Positions 53,101 to 62,900 of a DNA stretch of 64,000 bases are shown here, in pieces. Origin of the DNA: Liolophura sinensis. Taxonomy: Eukaryota; Mollusca; Polyplacophora; Chitonida; Chitonidae. Both the position numbers and the translations under genes were made by a program. Position 1 is the stretch's first letter; the number at the start of each line of letters is the position of its first letter. The stretch spans positions 16,253,501 to 16,317,500 of the forward strand of contig NC_088303.1 of assembly GCF_032854445.1 (NCBI RefSeq), in the 5' to 3' direction. The notes below the pieces were generated by a model that saw nothing but the letters and a program-made list of their open reading frames with translations, ran no database searches and was not told where the DNA came from.

Positions 53101-56100
53101 TGAATTTACTTATAACTCAGCAGTGAATTTAATAAACAACAATTTGTCATCTTTCCAAACAGCCTTGTCTATCATTTAACCATGCTTATAGCCTACACAT
53201 GTGAACTTAGTCAAACAAACTGTTTTGTTGCCCTACCCATTCAGGTTTTAACACAGCTGGCTTTGTGTCAAATCTGAACTGTATGACTTCTATGAACGTT
53301 TAGAAGCGAAACTGACTAAATGGTGTTAGAGGTCCAAACAAATGACTGTGGAACATTGTAAAAGCTGGCTCTGTCTACCCATTACAGCCAGAATCAATAG
53401 CATAGGTACAAATGCATGCCTATGTCAACTTAATGACTTTTACCTTGTTCAATGGGACTTGGCATTTTTGACTTGAATCACATGGGAAGGGTCAAATAAC
53501 AGGGAAATCGATAAAGGGTTTCCGCAAGCTTAGCTAACTATTGACAAATATTTACTGACCAAATGGAAAGGCCAGTGGCTACAAGTTTCTTTATTGACTA
53601 CATACGAAAAGAAGACAAACACAGCATGAATGACCTTACTAACTAGTTTGTGAAGACCAGTAAAAGCCAATACTGACATACACACAGGTGCATATGTGTT
53701 TAACCCTTCTACACTCAAAACTGGTGTGAGAAGAAAAGCTTTTCCCTTTCCATTCACTGGTAAATGCATGATTACACTATTTACACTACGAAATACATGT
53801 ATACACCTTTTGAGCAGTGAAATGCACACTTATACCTCATATAATGTTGAGCCACAATCAATGGAATTTCCACGTCTCACATTGTTTTGACAAATTTTTA
53901 CACCTTTCACACTACAGAACAAATGATTACACTTCTCAATGCGGTATGTATGTTAGCACCTCTCACATAGTGGCAGACACGCCTACACCTTTCACAGTGC
54001 AGAACACATGATTACACTTCTCAATGCGGTATCTATGTTAGCACCTCTCACATACTGGCAGACACACCTACACCTTTCATACTGCAGAACACATGATTAC
54101 ACTTCTCAATGCGGTATCTATGTTAGCACCTCTCACATAGTGGCAGACACGCCTACACCTTTCACACTGCAGAACACATGATTACACTTCTCAATGCGGT
54201 ATCTATGTTAGCACCTCTCACACAGTGGCAGACACGCCTACACCTTTCACACTGCAGAACACATGATTACACTTCTCAATGCGGTATCTATGTTAGCACC
54301 TCTCACACAGTGGCAGACACGCCTACACCTTTCACACTGCAGAACACATGATTATACTTCTCAATGTGGTATGTAGCACATCCATACCTTTCACACTGCT
54401 GAAACCATATTTTTACACCTTTCACACTTTGGTATGCAAGTTTACACCTCTCATACCACAGAATGCATGCTGATACTTTCACACTGTGGAATGCAGGTTT
54501 ACACCTCTCCTACCATAAAATGCATGGTCATACTTTCACACTGAGGACACAGCTTTACACCTCTCATACAACAGAAGGCATGCTCATTCTTTACACTGTG
54601 GAATGCAGGTTTACACCTCTCCTACCATAAAATGCATGGTCATACTTTCACACTGAGAACACAGCTTTACACCTCTCATACAACAGAAGGCATGCTCATT
54701 CTTTACACTGTGAAATGCAGGCTTACACCTCTCCTACCATAAAATGCATGCTCATACTTTCACACTGAGGACACAGCTTTACACCTCTCATACAACAGAA
54801 GGCATGCTCATTTTTTACACTGTGGAATGCAGACTTACACCTCTCCTATCATGGAATGCATGCTCATACTTGCACACTGTGAAATGCATGTTTATCCCAC
54901 TTCCTCGACCTCTGTCATGACTGAAGCTATATGTATTATAGTGTATACAGTACATTTATTAAATAATAAATACTCTAGAGTTTCACATTAACACCTGCAT
55001 GTCCAGGTAAGTTACTGTCTTCCTCACATGAACTGTTGTGTGCAAGTGTATAAATGCAGTTTATTGTCATCTTGTTCATTCTGCACCCTGATTTTCTTTG
55101 TTAGCTAATCTCTCATGGAGGCTTCACTGTTTCCAGAAATAACAGCTGCTGATTATCGTGCAACCATGTACTACCATGAATTTATCTTTGGAATTCCAAA
55201 ATGTTATTAACATTTTTCAAGGAACTTAACTTGTAGGCATAGTAATTTACCAGGTTTAATGTAAAATATATATTAATTTGATCGATGTTTTGAGCGTACT
55301 CAATAATATTTCACTTGTATGACAACGGCCAGCATTATGGTGGGAGGAAGCTAGGCAGAGCTTGGGGCAAACACACGACCATCCGCAGGTTACTGACAGG
55401 CCTTCCCATGTACGTCCGCATAACAGAAGATAAATTGACATTTGTATGAACTGTAGATCTTCAACCTTTTCAACTAACAAAGCACTTTTTTCAGTGGAAT
55501 TTATGCACATTATTATTAATAAAATGAGGCTAAAAATTTGTGTGTCATTAAAGAGGCAAGCTTCATAAAACTGTGCAAATTATTGCTCTACACCCCATAG
55601 TTCTCTCAGGTTCTGAAGGTTGTAGAATTGAGGTATGTTCTAAGATGCCTTATGTGCATACAAAGGCATAACAGTATCTGCACAGATCATAAGTTAAATC
55701 TTGCTAAATTTAACAAAACTGCCCTTAGTATTTTTAACAATCACTTTTTAATCGTTTTGTTGAGGTTTACTCGGACTTGAAAGTCAAACCCTTTGTGAAC
55801 ATGAAATGAAAAGACCATGCATTATTCACAAAGTTCACAGTGGCAAAATAATAATCTGGCAAATGCTAATGGGTTCTGTTGAAAATTTGTTCACACATCT
55901 AATCTGTGGTTACATGGAAAGGGCAAGTTGAGTCACACATGACTGAACTGGACATTCTGCCAACTGACCCTTTGACCAGTGTCCACTTTACCAAGCACTT
56001 TATGCCTTAACAGAATGGGTGGAGTGTTTGTGTAGTACTGACTACAACACCACAACAAATCAATCACAGGCTGTCACCTGCTGTCAGGTGACAAATTTAT

Positions 56101-59100
56101 GGGGATTGAAGAATGTAAAATTAACATTTATTCTCAGCCAGAAGACTTCTCTAATCATTCCCAGTCGATGTACTGTGCAGGGGTTGTAAGGCACTGCTTA
56201 AGTCATGCTCCACAGTGAGACCTATAGTCCTGTTCAATGTAATTCCTTCCAAATGAAACTTTTGCAGATTATCCCACAGTAATTATTCTACGAAATCCAA
56301 GGCCAGTACCTACATTTACGTGTATATTTACTAGAGTTTCGAACTGATTGCTACCCTACACAGACATACCAATACCTGCCCATGCAAGCCTGGAAATAAT
56401 TCCTTAATTGGTGCAGGACATACGACAAATCTTCCAACTGTTCACATGATTAAAAAAGTTACCATGTGACTTACATGGCAGTTTTGTCCTGTACCAAATT
56501 GTTGGCCTCTGTCAAAACACTATTACTATTACAAAAAAAAAAAAAAAAAAAAAAAAAAAAGAAAGAAAGAAAAAATTAAGAAACAGATCAAGTTTTTTCA
56601 ACCAGTACATCCATTAAGATGGATCAGCACAGTGAAATTGAACATGTTTTTATCTGCGGTGGAACATTGTGCATTTGCATGTATGGGGGATGGAGAGGAC
56701 AGGTGGGGATGGGAAGCAGGGGGGAATCTCATTTAGCTTACCCTTTCACTGAGTGCATTGTATTTGATGCCAAGCTCGTCACGTTCTGCTCTGCTCTGAG
56801 CCAGAAGATCTTCCACACGATTAAGCTCAGAGGACAACAGTTTATTTTCTTCTGAAAGCTGACTGGCTGTTGGAGTCGTCATGGTAGCTGTGGCTGCCCT
56901 GTCGTCCCCGGCTAAATTCCTGGTAATGATCTCCCTGACACGAGCGGGGACTTTGGCTGAGGGACTAGAGTTATCTCCCTTGAGGATGTAATCTTCACTG
57001 TCTCGTAGGACAGAGTGCTCGAGTTTCTGAAATAAAAGGTACAGAATATAACACAGTGCATAAATTCTGGCGATGAAGTTGTTGAATGCAAATATATACT
57101 TCCTCATGAAAAGAGCCCTATGTTTTCTCTATTTCATTAAGTTTTCGCATATAGATTTGTAATTTTTATGTTCATATACTTAACACTTATTGCAACAAAT
57201 ATCACGTTTATCCTCACATGATCATTACATAAATTTTTAAACATGGCCATTACATAAGTTCTTAAACATGGCCATCATTTCAAGAGAAAGAAATTTTACT
57301 CATCAAAAAGTTTCATAAAATGGTTGATAATTATATGAGGTACTACACTAAAACCAGTGCAACTCGAAGTTTAATCTTACAATTTGTCATAGTACGCATT
57401 CTATCCAAATTTAAATTTGAAGTCTGTGTATTAAGGAGACTCTTATCTGTAAGCAATATTTACCAGTCAAGAATGCTCATTCCCTGTGAGTTAAAGTCAT
57501 GTGGAAATAGGACCAGAAATTTATTTATTACTAGCACTTTATTTTATTTATGTGATCAGCGTTTTAATCAATGTTAAAAATTGTGTTTTTCACATAATTA
57601 CATTCGTGTGTCAGGTTCGATGGTTGAGGAGAATTCAAGAGAAAACCAGTGGTAACTGTCACCTAGGAGGGCCCAGATTTAAGAGTACAGGTGGGGAAAC
57701 TACAGATATGTTAGAACATACACTATTAACTTGATCTGAACTCAGATAATCCATGCAGGCCAGCAATGACCAAAACAAAGCCATAACAACATACATGCAT
57801 GATCCAAAATGGCTACACTTCCATGTTACATGCATGTAGACAAGCTGTGACCATAGAACAATACTGACAACCTCATACTAAAGTTGGAGTGTCATACAAC
57901 TTAACTCCTACCCCAGAAAATATATGGCGTAAACCAAGCGTGTCTCGCAGATATTCTAATCCCGGAGGATAACTCGTGTACGGGGAATATCCTCCGTAGT
58001 AAGCCATGTTGGTTTGTGGTAGCTATAGCTGTATATATGTTCCTGTTGGTGGCCCAGCAGGCTGACTGGCCAGAAGATGAGCTACAGCTTCATATGTACA
58101 CATGTACAGTACTGTAATAGAGACTAGATGCTTCCCGCCTGCCAGCCTCAACTCTTATTAAGTACCAGCATATACCCACAAGTAGTAAGGATGTGGGTAA
58201 AGCTATACACTCAGGAAGTGTGCACTGTGACACAGTTTTGCTGGCAGCTGAGGGATGAGGATGCGGGTACTACATTTTAAGTGGTAGCTGCAAAGTGGCT
58301 GTAGAGAAGCTGGGGATAGGGAATAATTATAAGAGTGAACAACAGAATTCTAGTTATCATTGCAACAGAATGAAACTGTTGTACAACCTGCATTATATTA
58401 TGTTACTCACATTTAAATGTGTAAGAATGTACATGGTGATTTGTTAAGCTGTATGGATTACTATTAGTTCAAGAAATAAAACTAGTCAAAAATAAGTCTC
58501 ACATTTAATTTCAAATATAAATGATTTTGTCAAATTCATCTATATAACTTTTAAAGCGTGTTAAAAAATATATTGAAAGAATTATTTTCATGAATAATTT
58601 GAATCAAAGAAATGTAAGGACTTGCAAAAAACGAACAACTTGAAATAATGTTGTATTTAAGAAGGTTGACCTTAGATTTAGACCTACACATATGCTCTAC
58701 ATCAACAGGTACATCAGTATTTTTTCCAGACATTGCCTTGTGACACACATAGAACATCTCCCTGATTATGCTGAGAGTCTTTAACTGCTCATGTTGAATC
58801 AGAATCAGAATATGCTGGTCAAAACGACTTCTAACACAAGCAGCTGTGTGCTTCAACGGCTAATGTCAACCAGCTGTGTTACTGTGTCACATCCGGGTTA
58901 TTCACTGATACAGAACCACGTGGGTCACCATGGTAACAAGGAAGCCAAAAACTACTGAGATGACAGACGTGAGCCGGCACGATGGCTAAATAAACTATTT
59001 GTAAACAAAGTATTGCAATGTACAGAAGGGATGTTAGATGTACAAACGGTATGTGCCCCTGAAAGAATGACGACATATACGTATACCGGTAACTGATAAC

Positions 59101-59385
59101 ACGCACTTCAGAGCATCAAAGCTGGATGATAGATGAAAGAATGCACGATGCATGCACGATCGCACAACGCTTGCAACCAGTTTGAATAATACATCAGAGG
59201 TTCCTTTCTTCCTCTCTCTCTGACTAAAGCATGGTTGGATATGCGTGGAAATTTGTGCAATAAAAATGAAGAAAACAAAAATCTATTAAACGGAGATAGA
59301 ACTAAAAGCAAAGCAGCCTAACAGAAAAGTGCTTATCAACCTGTATGACTCTTTCCAAGCGTTGGTCTCTGTCTTCTGTAGACAT
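28753..59385 (-). CDS. CROCC: Rootletin (ciliary rootlet coiled-coil protein), complete
   Basis: Exons, 5' to 3' on the - strand: 59341-59385, 56742-57026, 48133-48318, 47540-47623, 47394-47459, 47182-47280, 45386-45513, 44870-45035, 44363-44575, 43948-44069, 43167-43742, 42631-42882, 41894-42185, 41247-41477, 40665-40986, 40176-40345, 39760-39939, 39204-39400, 38758-38933, 38347-38532, 37944-38188, 37113-37545, 36619-36824, 36220-36340, 33946-34289, 32346-32486, 31643-31782, 31227-31356, 30696-30896, 30167-30336, 29694-29835, 28753-29109. All phases join: 6,606 bases, 2,201 residues plus stop. Matches to recalled human rootletin run throughout in order: RKLQAYQ.GQQRQAQLVQ, LEEEQQR, VNGMLREQLDQA, LNKRQLQVQELR, DLDPEAV-type, RRSVEGELQR, RQKVKGLEEQ. 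Known role: self-assembling filament of the ciliary rootlet and centrosome linker, a NEK2 substrate with C-Nap1. No neighbouring operon partner; the gene converges on KIF20B. Confidence 0.93.
29836..36219. other. Rootletin introns with repeat fragments
   Basis: Introns between exons 24 and 31. The longest are 34290-36219 and 32487-33945; neither shows an exon in a usable phase. Two copies of a dispersed repeat lie at about 32020-32190 and 33640-33800, sharing caccttgtaaggccac / aatttgattaattt / gttgatatcaaa-like stretches. Confidence 0.5.
36619..37545 (-). CDS. CROCC: Rootletin exons 22-23 with second Ser-Pro-rich linker
   Basis: Exon 37113-37545 ends in RTIGFRPSRARSPSPSRARS and further SP repeats; exon 36619-36824 continues with IPRTGSPERSLSRSGSPSR and then SDVDPEAVRLALRDFVNQL, matching the LDPEAV..ALREF segment of human rootletin. 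The two exons join in phase 1. This second linker splits the rod about two-thirds along, again as in vertebrates. Confidence 0.9.
39640..39710. repeat. Dispersed repeat fragment
   Basis: gaatgattatggcttaatgcc(a/c)cattggca..ttttcagccatatc.tgg is shared, in the same orientation, with 50285-50345. Both lie in rootletin introns. No coding function is seen. Confidence 0.55.
42380..42475 (-). mobile_element. SINE fragment, 3' part
   Basis: Reverse complement of the body of the element at 502-768: tttgtgttttatgccatactcaa, then cttatacgacagtggcc and attatggtgggagg. Preceded by an attt-rich tail (42383-42402). Lies between rootletin exons 12 and 13. Confidence 0.65.
43167..43742 (-). CDS. CROCC: Rootletin exon 11 with conserved Ser-Pro/Arg-Ser linker
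   Basis: A 576-base exon, the largest of the gene. It encodes coiled coil, an acidic segment around ALRDIAQAVINDADQDDSGDG, then a basic Ser-Pro linker (RERSLSPSRPRSPR, RTRSISPRGRSRSPAF) and returns to coiled coil at LNKRQLQVQELR. The same order, acidic then SP/RS-rich then KRQLQVQ, occurs in vertebrate rootletin between its R-domain and rod, so this is a conserved domain boundary. The SP sites are likely phosphorylated; that is inference. Confidence 0.92.
45514..47181. other. Rootletin intron 6, no gene seen
   Basis: AT-rich and without any exon-like stretch; open frames here are short and not coding in character. Confidence 0.5.
47182..47623 (-). CDS. CROCC: Three adjacent similar rootletin exons (4, 5, 6)
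   Basis: Exon 47540-47623 begins LLQYKKKCQDLE, exon 47394-47459 begins VIQYKDKCFELEAEL, and exon 47182-47280 begins VLEYKRKCAELEAML. Each is phase 0 at both ends and they are separated by introns of only 80 and 113 bases. Human rootletin, as I recall, has a single such motif (LQYKKRCSELE). The form is that of tandem exon duplication. Any combination of the three keeps the frame, so they could all be included or be alternatives. Confidence 0.85.
49416..49477. repeat. 20-bp tandem repeat, three copies
   Basis: taaagttgcatct(c/a)aaaatt recurs at 49421, 49441 and 49461, exactly 20 bases apart. Confidence 0.85.
49845..49858. promoter_or_regulatory. Weak X-box-like motif in intron 2
   Basis: GTTACCATGGAGAC matches the first half-site of an RFX X-box but not the second (GGAGAC instead of RGYAAC). 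Likely non-functional or chance. Confidence 0.2.
50285..50350. repeat. Second copy of the dispersed repeat seen at 39640
   Basis: Shares about 50 nearly identical bases with 39640-39710 in the same orientation, in the large rootletin intron. Confidence 0.55.
53890..54410. repeat. 85-bp minisatellite, about six copies
   Basis: cacctttcac recurs at 53901, 53986, 54071, 54156, 54241 and 54326, exactly 85 bases apart, with highly similar units (cagaacacatgattacac, tcaatgcggtat, gttagcacctctcaca, tggcagacac). Degenerate units extend to the left from about 53690. Confidence 0.93.
54411..54900. repeat. 112-bp higher-order minisatellite, about four copies
   Basis: ttacacctctcctacc-type blocks recur at about 54499, 54611, 54723 and 54835, 112 bases apart. 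Each contains alternating ~28-base sub-units of the form tttacacctctcataca..gaa(t)gcatgctcat. The sub-units resemble thirds of the adjacent 85-bp unit, so both arrays probably grew from one ~28-bp ancestor. Confidence 0.88.
55274..55425 (-). mobile_element. SINE fragment, 3' two-thirds
   Basis: Reverse complement of the 502-768 element: gcgtactcaataatatttcac, cggccagcattatggtggga, cacgaccatccgcaggtt. The tRNA-like head is missing. Confidence 0.7.
56742..57026 (-). CDS. CROCC: Rootletin exon 2, N-terminal conserved block
   Basis: 95 codons, phase 0 at both ends. It encodes KLEHSVLRDSEDYIL, then PARVREIITRNLAGD, then a coiled coil ending KYNALSER. The PxRxREIxxxNL segment is a hallmark of the rootletin N-terminus. 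A Thr/Ala-rich linker (AATATMTTPTAS) separates it from the first helix. Donor gtaagc is strong. Confidence 0.9.
57912..58007 (-). CDS. CROCC: Candidate alternative first exon 1b of rootletin
   Basis: An ATG at 58005-58007 opens 32 codons starting MAYYGGYSPYTSYPP and ending RHIFSG, then a donor GTAGGAGT in phase 0. It could splice directly to exon 2 at 57026 without breaking frame and would give 2,218 residues. The Tyr/Pro/Gly-rich head is unlike the coiled coil. It lies within intron 1 of form 1a. I infer an alternative promoter; there is no transcript evidence. Confidence 0.5.
58924..58937. promoter_or_regulatory. X-box (RFX-binding motif), full palindromic match
   Basis: GTCACCATGGTAAC fits GTNRCC-N2-RGYAAC at every position. 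It lies about 0.9 kb upstream of the candidate exon 1b start on the - strand and about 0.4 kb inside intron 1 of form 1a. RFX factors drive ciliary genes in animals, so this fits rootletin. Confidence 0.6.
59341..59385 (-). CDS. CROCC: Rootletin first coding exon, form 1a
   Basis: Encodes MSTEDRDQRLERVIQ and ends in phase 0 at CAG followed by gttgataagc. LERVIQ joined to KLEHSVLRD in exon 2 corresponds to the LETVIQ.LE start of vertebrate rootletin, which makes this the ancestral-type start. Confidence 0.85.
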
Positions 59386-59980
59386 TGGACTGAAAGGCTG
59401 CGAGATTAAAGGATTGCAGGTAGACAGCGGTCGAAACGTTTGCTCACTCACGACTCACAGCCGCAAATCTAGGTGATCGAAATTCAGCTCGTATATCGAG
59501 ACGTATCCTTCACTGGGCGAAAGGTGTTTCTCTGCCGACAGCTCTGATAACCGGCCTTTTAATCTCTTAGCCAGTGGTCACCCTTGAGTCGCTTTATGTT
59601 ACGGGAAACAGGAGTGTTTGTGTCACCTTTCGCGGGCACTGGCTGCTCGCCGGCGGACTGTCACAAATATGGCGTACCGAGCTCGCTAAGCTAGACAGGC
59701 AGCGACAAGTCGTGGAGCTCCCGCGACAGACAAGCACCCCTTTTCTGATACGTGCGAGGTACTTCGTTATGCATTCTCCGGACATCAATGCATTGCGACG
59801 TTAAGTTTGCTGCACTTAAACGGTGATGAATACAGCAAATCACGCAATTTTAGCCCCACGCCTCTGTCAGTTGATGACCCGTTTCTTTCGCTACACGTTG
59901 ACAATCCCGTTCTATTGAAAGGGGCGGGGCATCAGAAGCACATGTGAATTGTGGCGTCGCTGTTACCAGGCAACATAGAG
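59386..59980 (-). promoter_or_regulatory. Rootletin 5' UTR and promoter region
   Basis: Sequence upstream of the ATG at 59383-59385 is richer in CG dinucleotides (about 59440-59960) than the surrounding AT-rich DNA, like a CpG-type promoter. I see no TATA box placed convincingly. It includes an X-box at 59962. Confidence 0.5.
59962..59974. promoter_or_regulatory. X-box (RFX-binding motif) upstream of rootletin
   Basis: GTTACCAGGCAAC fits GTNRCC-N1-RGYAAC with a one-base spacer. It lies about 580 bases upstream of the form 1a ATG. Confidence 0.6.
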
Positions 59981-62900
59981 ATAAAACATAGCCACGTGTA
60001 CTTTGACAGATCGTTGCAAATCATTGTATAAGGCATTATTTGCCTGCGGCATAACAATCAAACTGATTATTCCATTATAATGCTCTCCATGCTTAATTCA
60101 GTCAGACCATTAATTTCTATGACATATGTAAGTTAAAGAACACGTTTATTTTACCTCAAACTGAATCCCAGTTCTTCATCGGTTATAGATGGTGCGGAAT
60201 GGAGTTGCGTTTTTTTTTTTTTACAGCAATAAGGTCAAACTTGAAACAGGATGTTATAATCAAGCAGGTTGTTGAGGGGTGATATTTATGACGAGTAAAC
60301 GGAGACAGAACAGGGTTTAATACAACGTACATCAGCGAGTTTTCGTCAACCAATACTGGAGACGTTCGCCTGCAGGAAAATAAATTGCGATACAAAAAGT
60401 GCGAGTCAATACGCGGGATTGACCAAAACCAATAAGACTCTCCAGTCAAACGGAATTTTGCGAAAATTCGTGCCGTTATAAAAACACAAATTACGATCAA
60501 CTGACTTCAGAGATACTTCTGTCAGCTCCAGTGCACGCAAACCCACCTTCACCTTGCCTTAGCTGTCAATCATTCGAAGCCGTCCGAGATCGAAAGAAAA
60601 CTCGTACACACAGCATTACCTTCCTTGAGATGCACATATGTGTGTTCTGAGCAATAAGTCCTATAAATTCACTTACAGGGTATAGTTTGCCAGAGTTGGC
60701 AATTGGCCAAATCCGGCTTACCGATATTAACTATCCAGGGTTGCATTGTCCTTCAACAGAGTTTTTGCGGGAGACAAGTCCCCACTCGTACTCATTAACA
60801 ATTGTCACTGTGTGCATTGGGGAAAATGGTTCTGTGCAAAAATCATACGAAGAAAAGCATTCATTAATTGTTTAAGTCAATCGTATCTTCATCGTACATC
60901 AGATCTAAATGGTTTGCAGAAGCAACTTGTCGATTGTTTTTTTCACAGATGCAGATGCAATATATTAACTTAGGTTACAGGCTCCTTGTGTGAAAAATAT
61001 ATGTACGTGGACCTCTACGCGAAAATAACGTTGAAGAAGTTTATAAATGTATATCGAAAGGTTTCATTGCATTCAACGGTAGGTTAGAAGAATATGCAAT
61101 GCGCATACAGGTGTGCGTCAAAAGGTATGGCACATTTCCATGTCTGTCACGAGGGAATTCTGTTCAGAGGCGCATTCTATACAAATTAAACCAACTCTGA
61201 CCTTACAATGTTGCAACAACATTTAACACCACGAACACCTACAACAAGCGTTTATCTACTACCCAAATAGAGCATCCTATAGACCAAAAACTAACCACTA
61301 TTATGAAACAATAGATTTTGACAAAAGTCAATCTCACAGTACATAGTGAAGCACAGGTCCTGTTGGAGTTTTACAAAGGTCTTCTTGGTCTTTTGATAAA
61401 ACATTCAAATGCTCTAAAATTAAATATGCAAGCATTCTGTGTGTCTGGAGCAATCCAGTACACAGCTGACTTACCTATAAATTAGCCTTCAATGAGCTGG
61501 GCGGGTTTGTATATATATATGGCCACACGAGAGATTCGATCTGATTGTAAAACCCTCGAAGAGACAACCGTAAATGGACTACGGACGTAAATGTACACAG
61601 ATATTTATTCCCGAGTGGTGTCGATAAACAAGATCGGACGAGCTCCGTTGATTTTCACATCTTCCTAAACTTAGTTACCTTTGTCAGCTGCCATGGGGCC
61701 AGAAAATTACCCCTGCCTGTAATTAGCTGTGATTTTCGTCCTGTTGTTTACCGAAATAAGCCTTGAAGGAACATGCCTGTTTAAAATTCCGATGAGAAGT
61801 TTTCGCAGGATAAGGCTATACTGTTTATATGCTTTTATCCGATTATATACAACTGTTGCTTTTATAATCCGATGCAAACCGGCACGGTCAAAGCAACAAG
61901 GTTCCCCACTGACGCCATTGTTAATTCCTGAAGAGGGATTATGGCAGTCGGCGATTTCAGAATCACTTGCAAGTAATGCTGGAATGCGTCGAGTATATGC
62001 TTTGAATTCTATATGTATCATATGTAAATGCATTGTTTTAAAATATATGTAAGTGTTGGAATTGTTTTGCATAAAGTTTGAACGAAACCATCGTGGCAAG
62101 CACTTTGAGACAGTGGACCAACTGAGAACTGTATACTAAATAGTGCAAATCGGCAGTCAAGAGCAGAAAAATAACTATTTGCTCGTATATGGAAGGATAA
62201 AAGACACTGACGCCTCAGTGTTAATATCGACACATGACAATTCCATGATAACAGGGCTTACTCTATTCCATCCAAAAATATTATGGATGCAAGAATATTT
62301 CATGTAAGATGAGTTTAACCTTTGAATTGGTCCATCAAGATTCGATTTATCTATTTATTTGATTGCATGGGTTTAACCTTGCATTCAGGAATATTTCTTC
62401 ATGGTTGAAGGTAATTTGAATGCCGAATATAAACTACTGACCACTGACAAACGACTCCGGCGAATCCAACATTCGAATCTCCGGCGAGGCTGTTGCCTAG
62501 TTGGTCCCTTATCGGGTTTACCACTCGTGTGTTTATCACATAATCATTCGTGTCATGTAGCACTTTTTCCCTCTTTAGGACAGTTTTCAGCCCTTTTTGT
62601 TTAAAAACGGTTAATCATATTAATTTAAAATAATCCTTGGTAAATGGCTTGCCTTCACCATAAACAGTTACCACGCGACTTTTGAGTTTCGGGACATGTC
62701 ATCCATTTTCAGTAAGATTTTGCTCCTTTCTGCTCTGTTTTGGATTTCTTGTAATAATGGTTTATCTCCTTGAACTGAAACTTGGAACACGGTGTCACCG
62801 CACGTTAACTGTCAATGGAGTTATGGCCGTTTTAGCCCTGGTTTTCAAAGCGGTTTGTCAATCGGCAATGAAACTTGGTACATGGCTTTACAGGGGAAAG

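Larger units (their letters stand above)
48319..56741. other. 8.4-kb rootletin intron 2
   Basis: Separates exon 2 from exon 3 and joins them in phase 0. It holds a poly-A run at about 48359-48376, a 20-bp tandem repeat at 49416, nested minisatellites at 53890-54900, a SINE fragment at 55274 and another poly-A run at about 56531-56560. No exon is supported. Confidence 0.75.
57027..59340. other. Rootletin intron 1 (form 1a), includes alternative exon 1b
   Basis: Contains the candidate exon 57912-58007 and the X-box at 58924-58937. No other exon is supported. Confidence 0.6.

Noticed and set aside
59574-59804. Possible gene or divergent first exon in the CpG-richer region
   Set aside because: No recognisable protein on either strand and it lies in the rootletin promoter.
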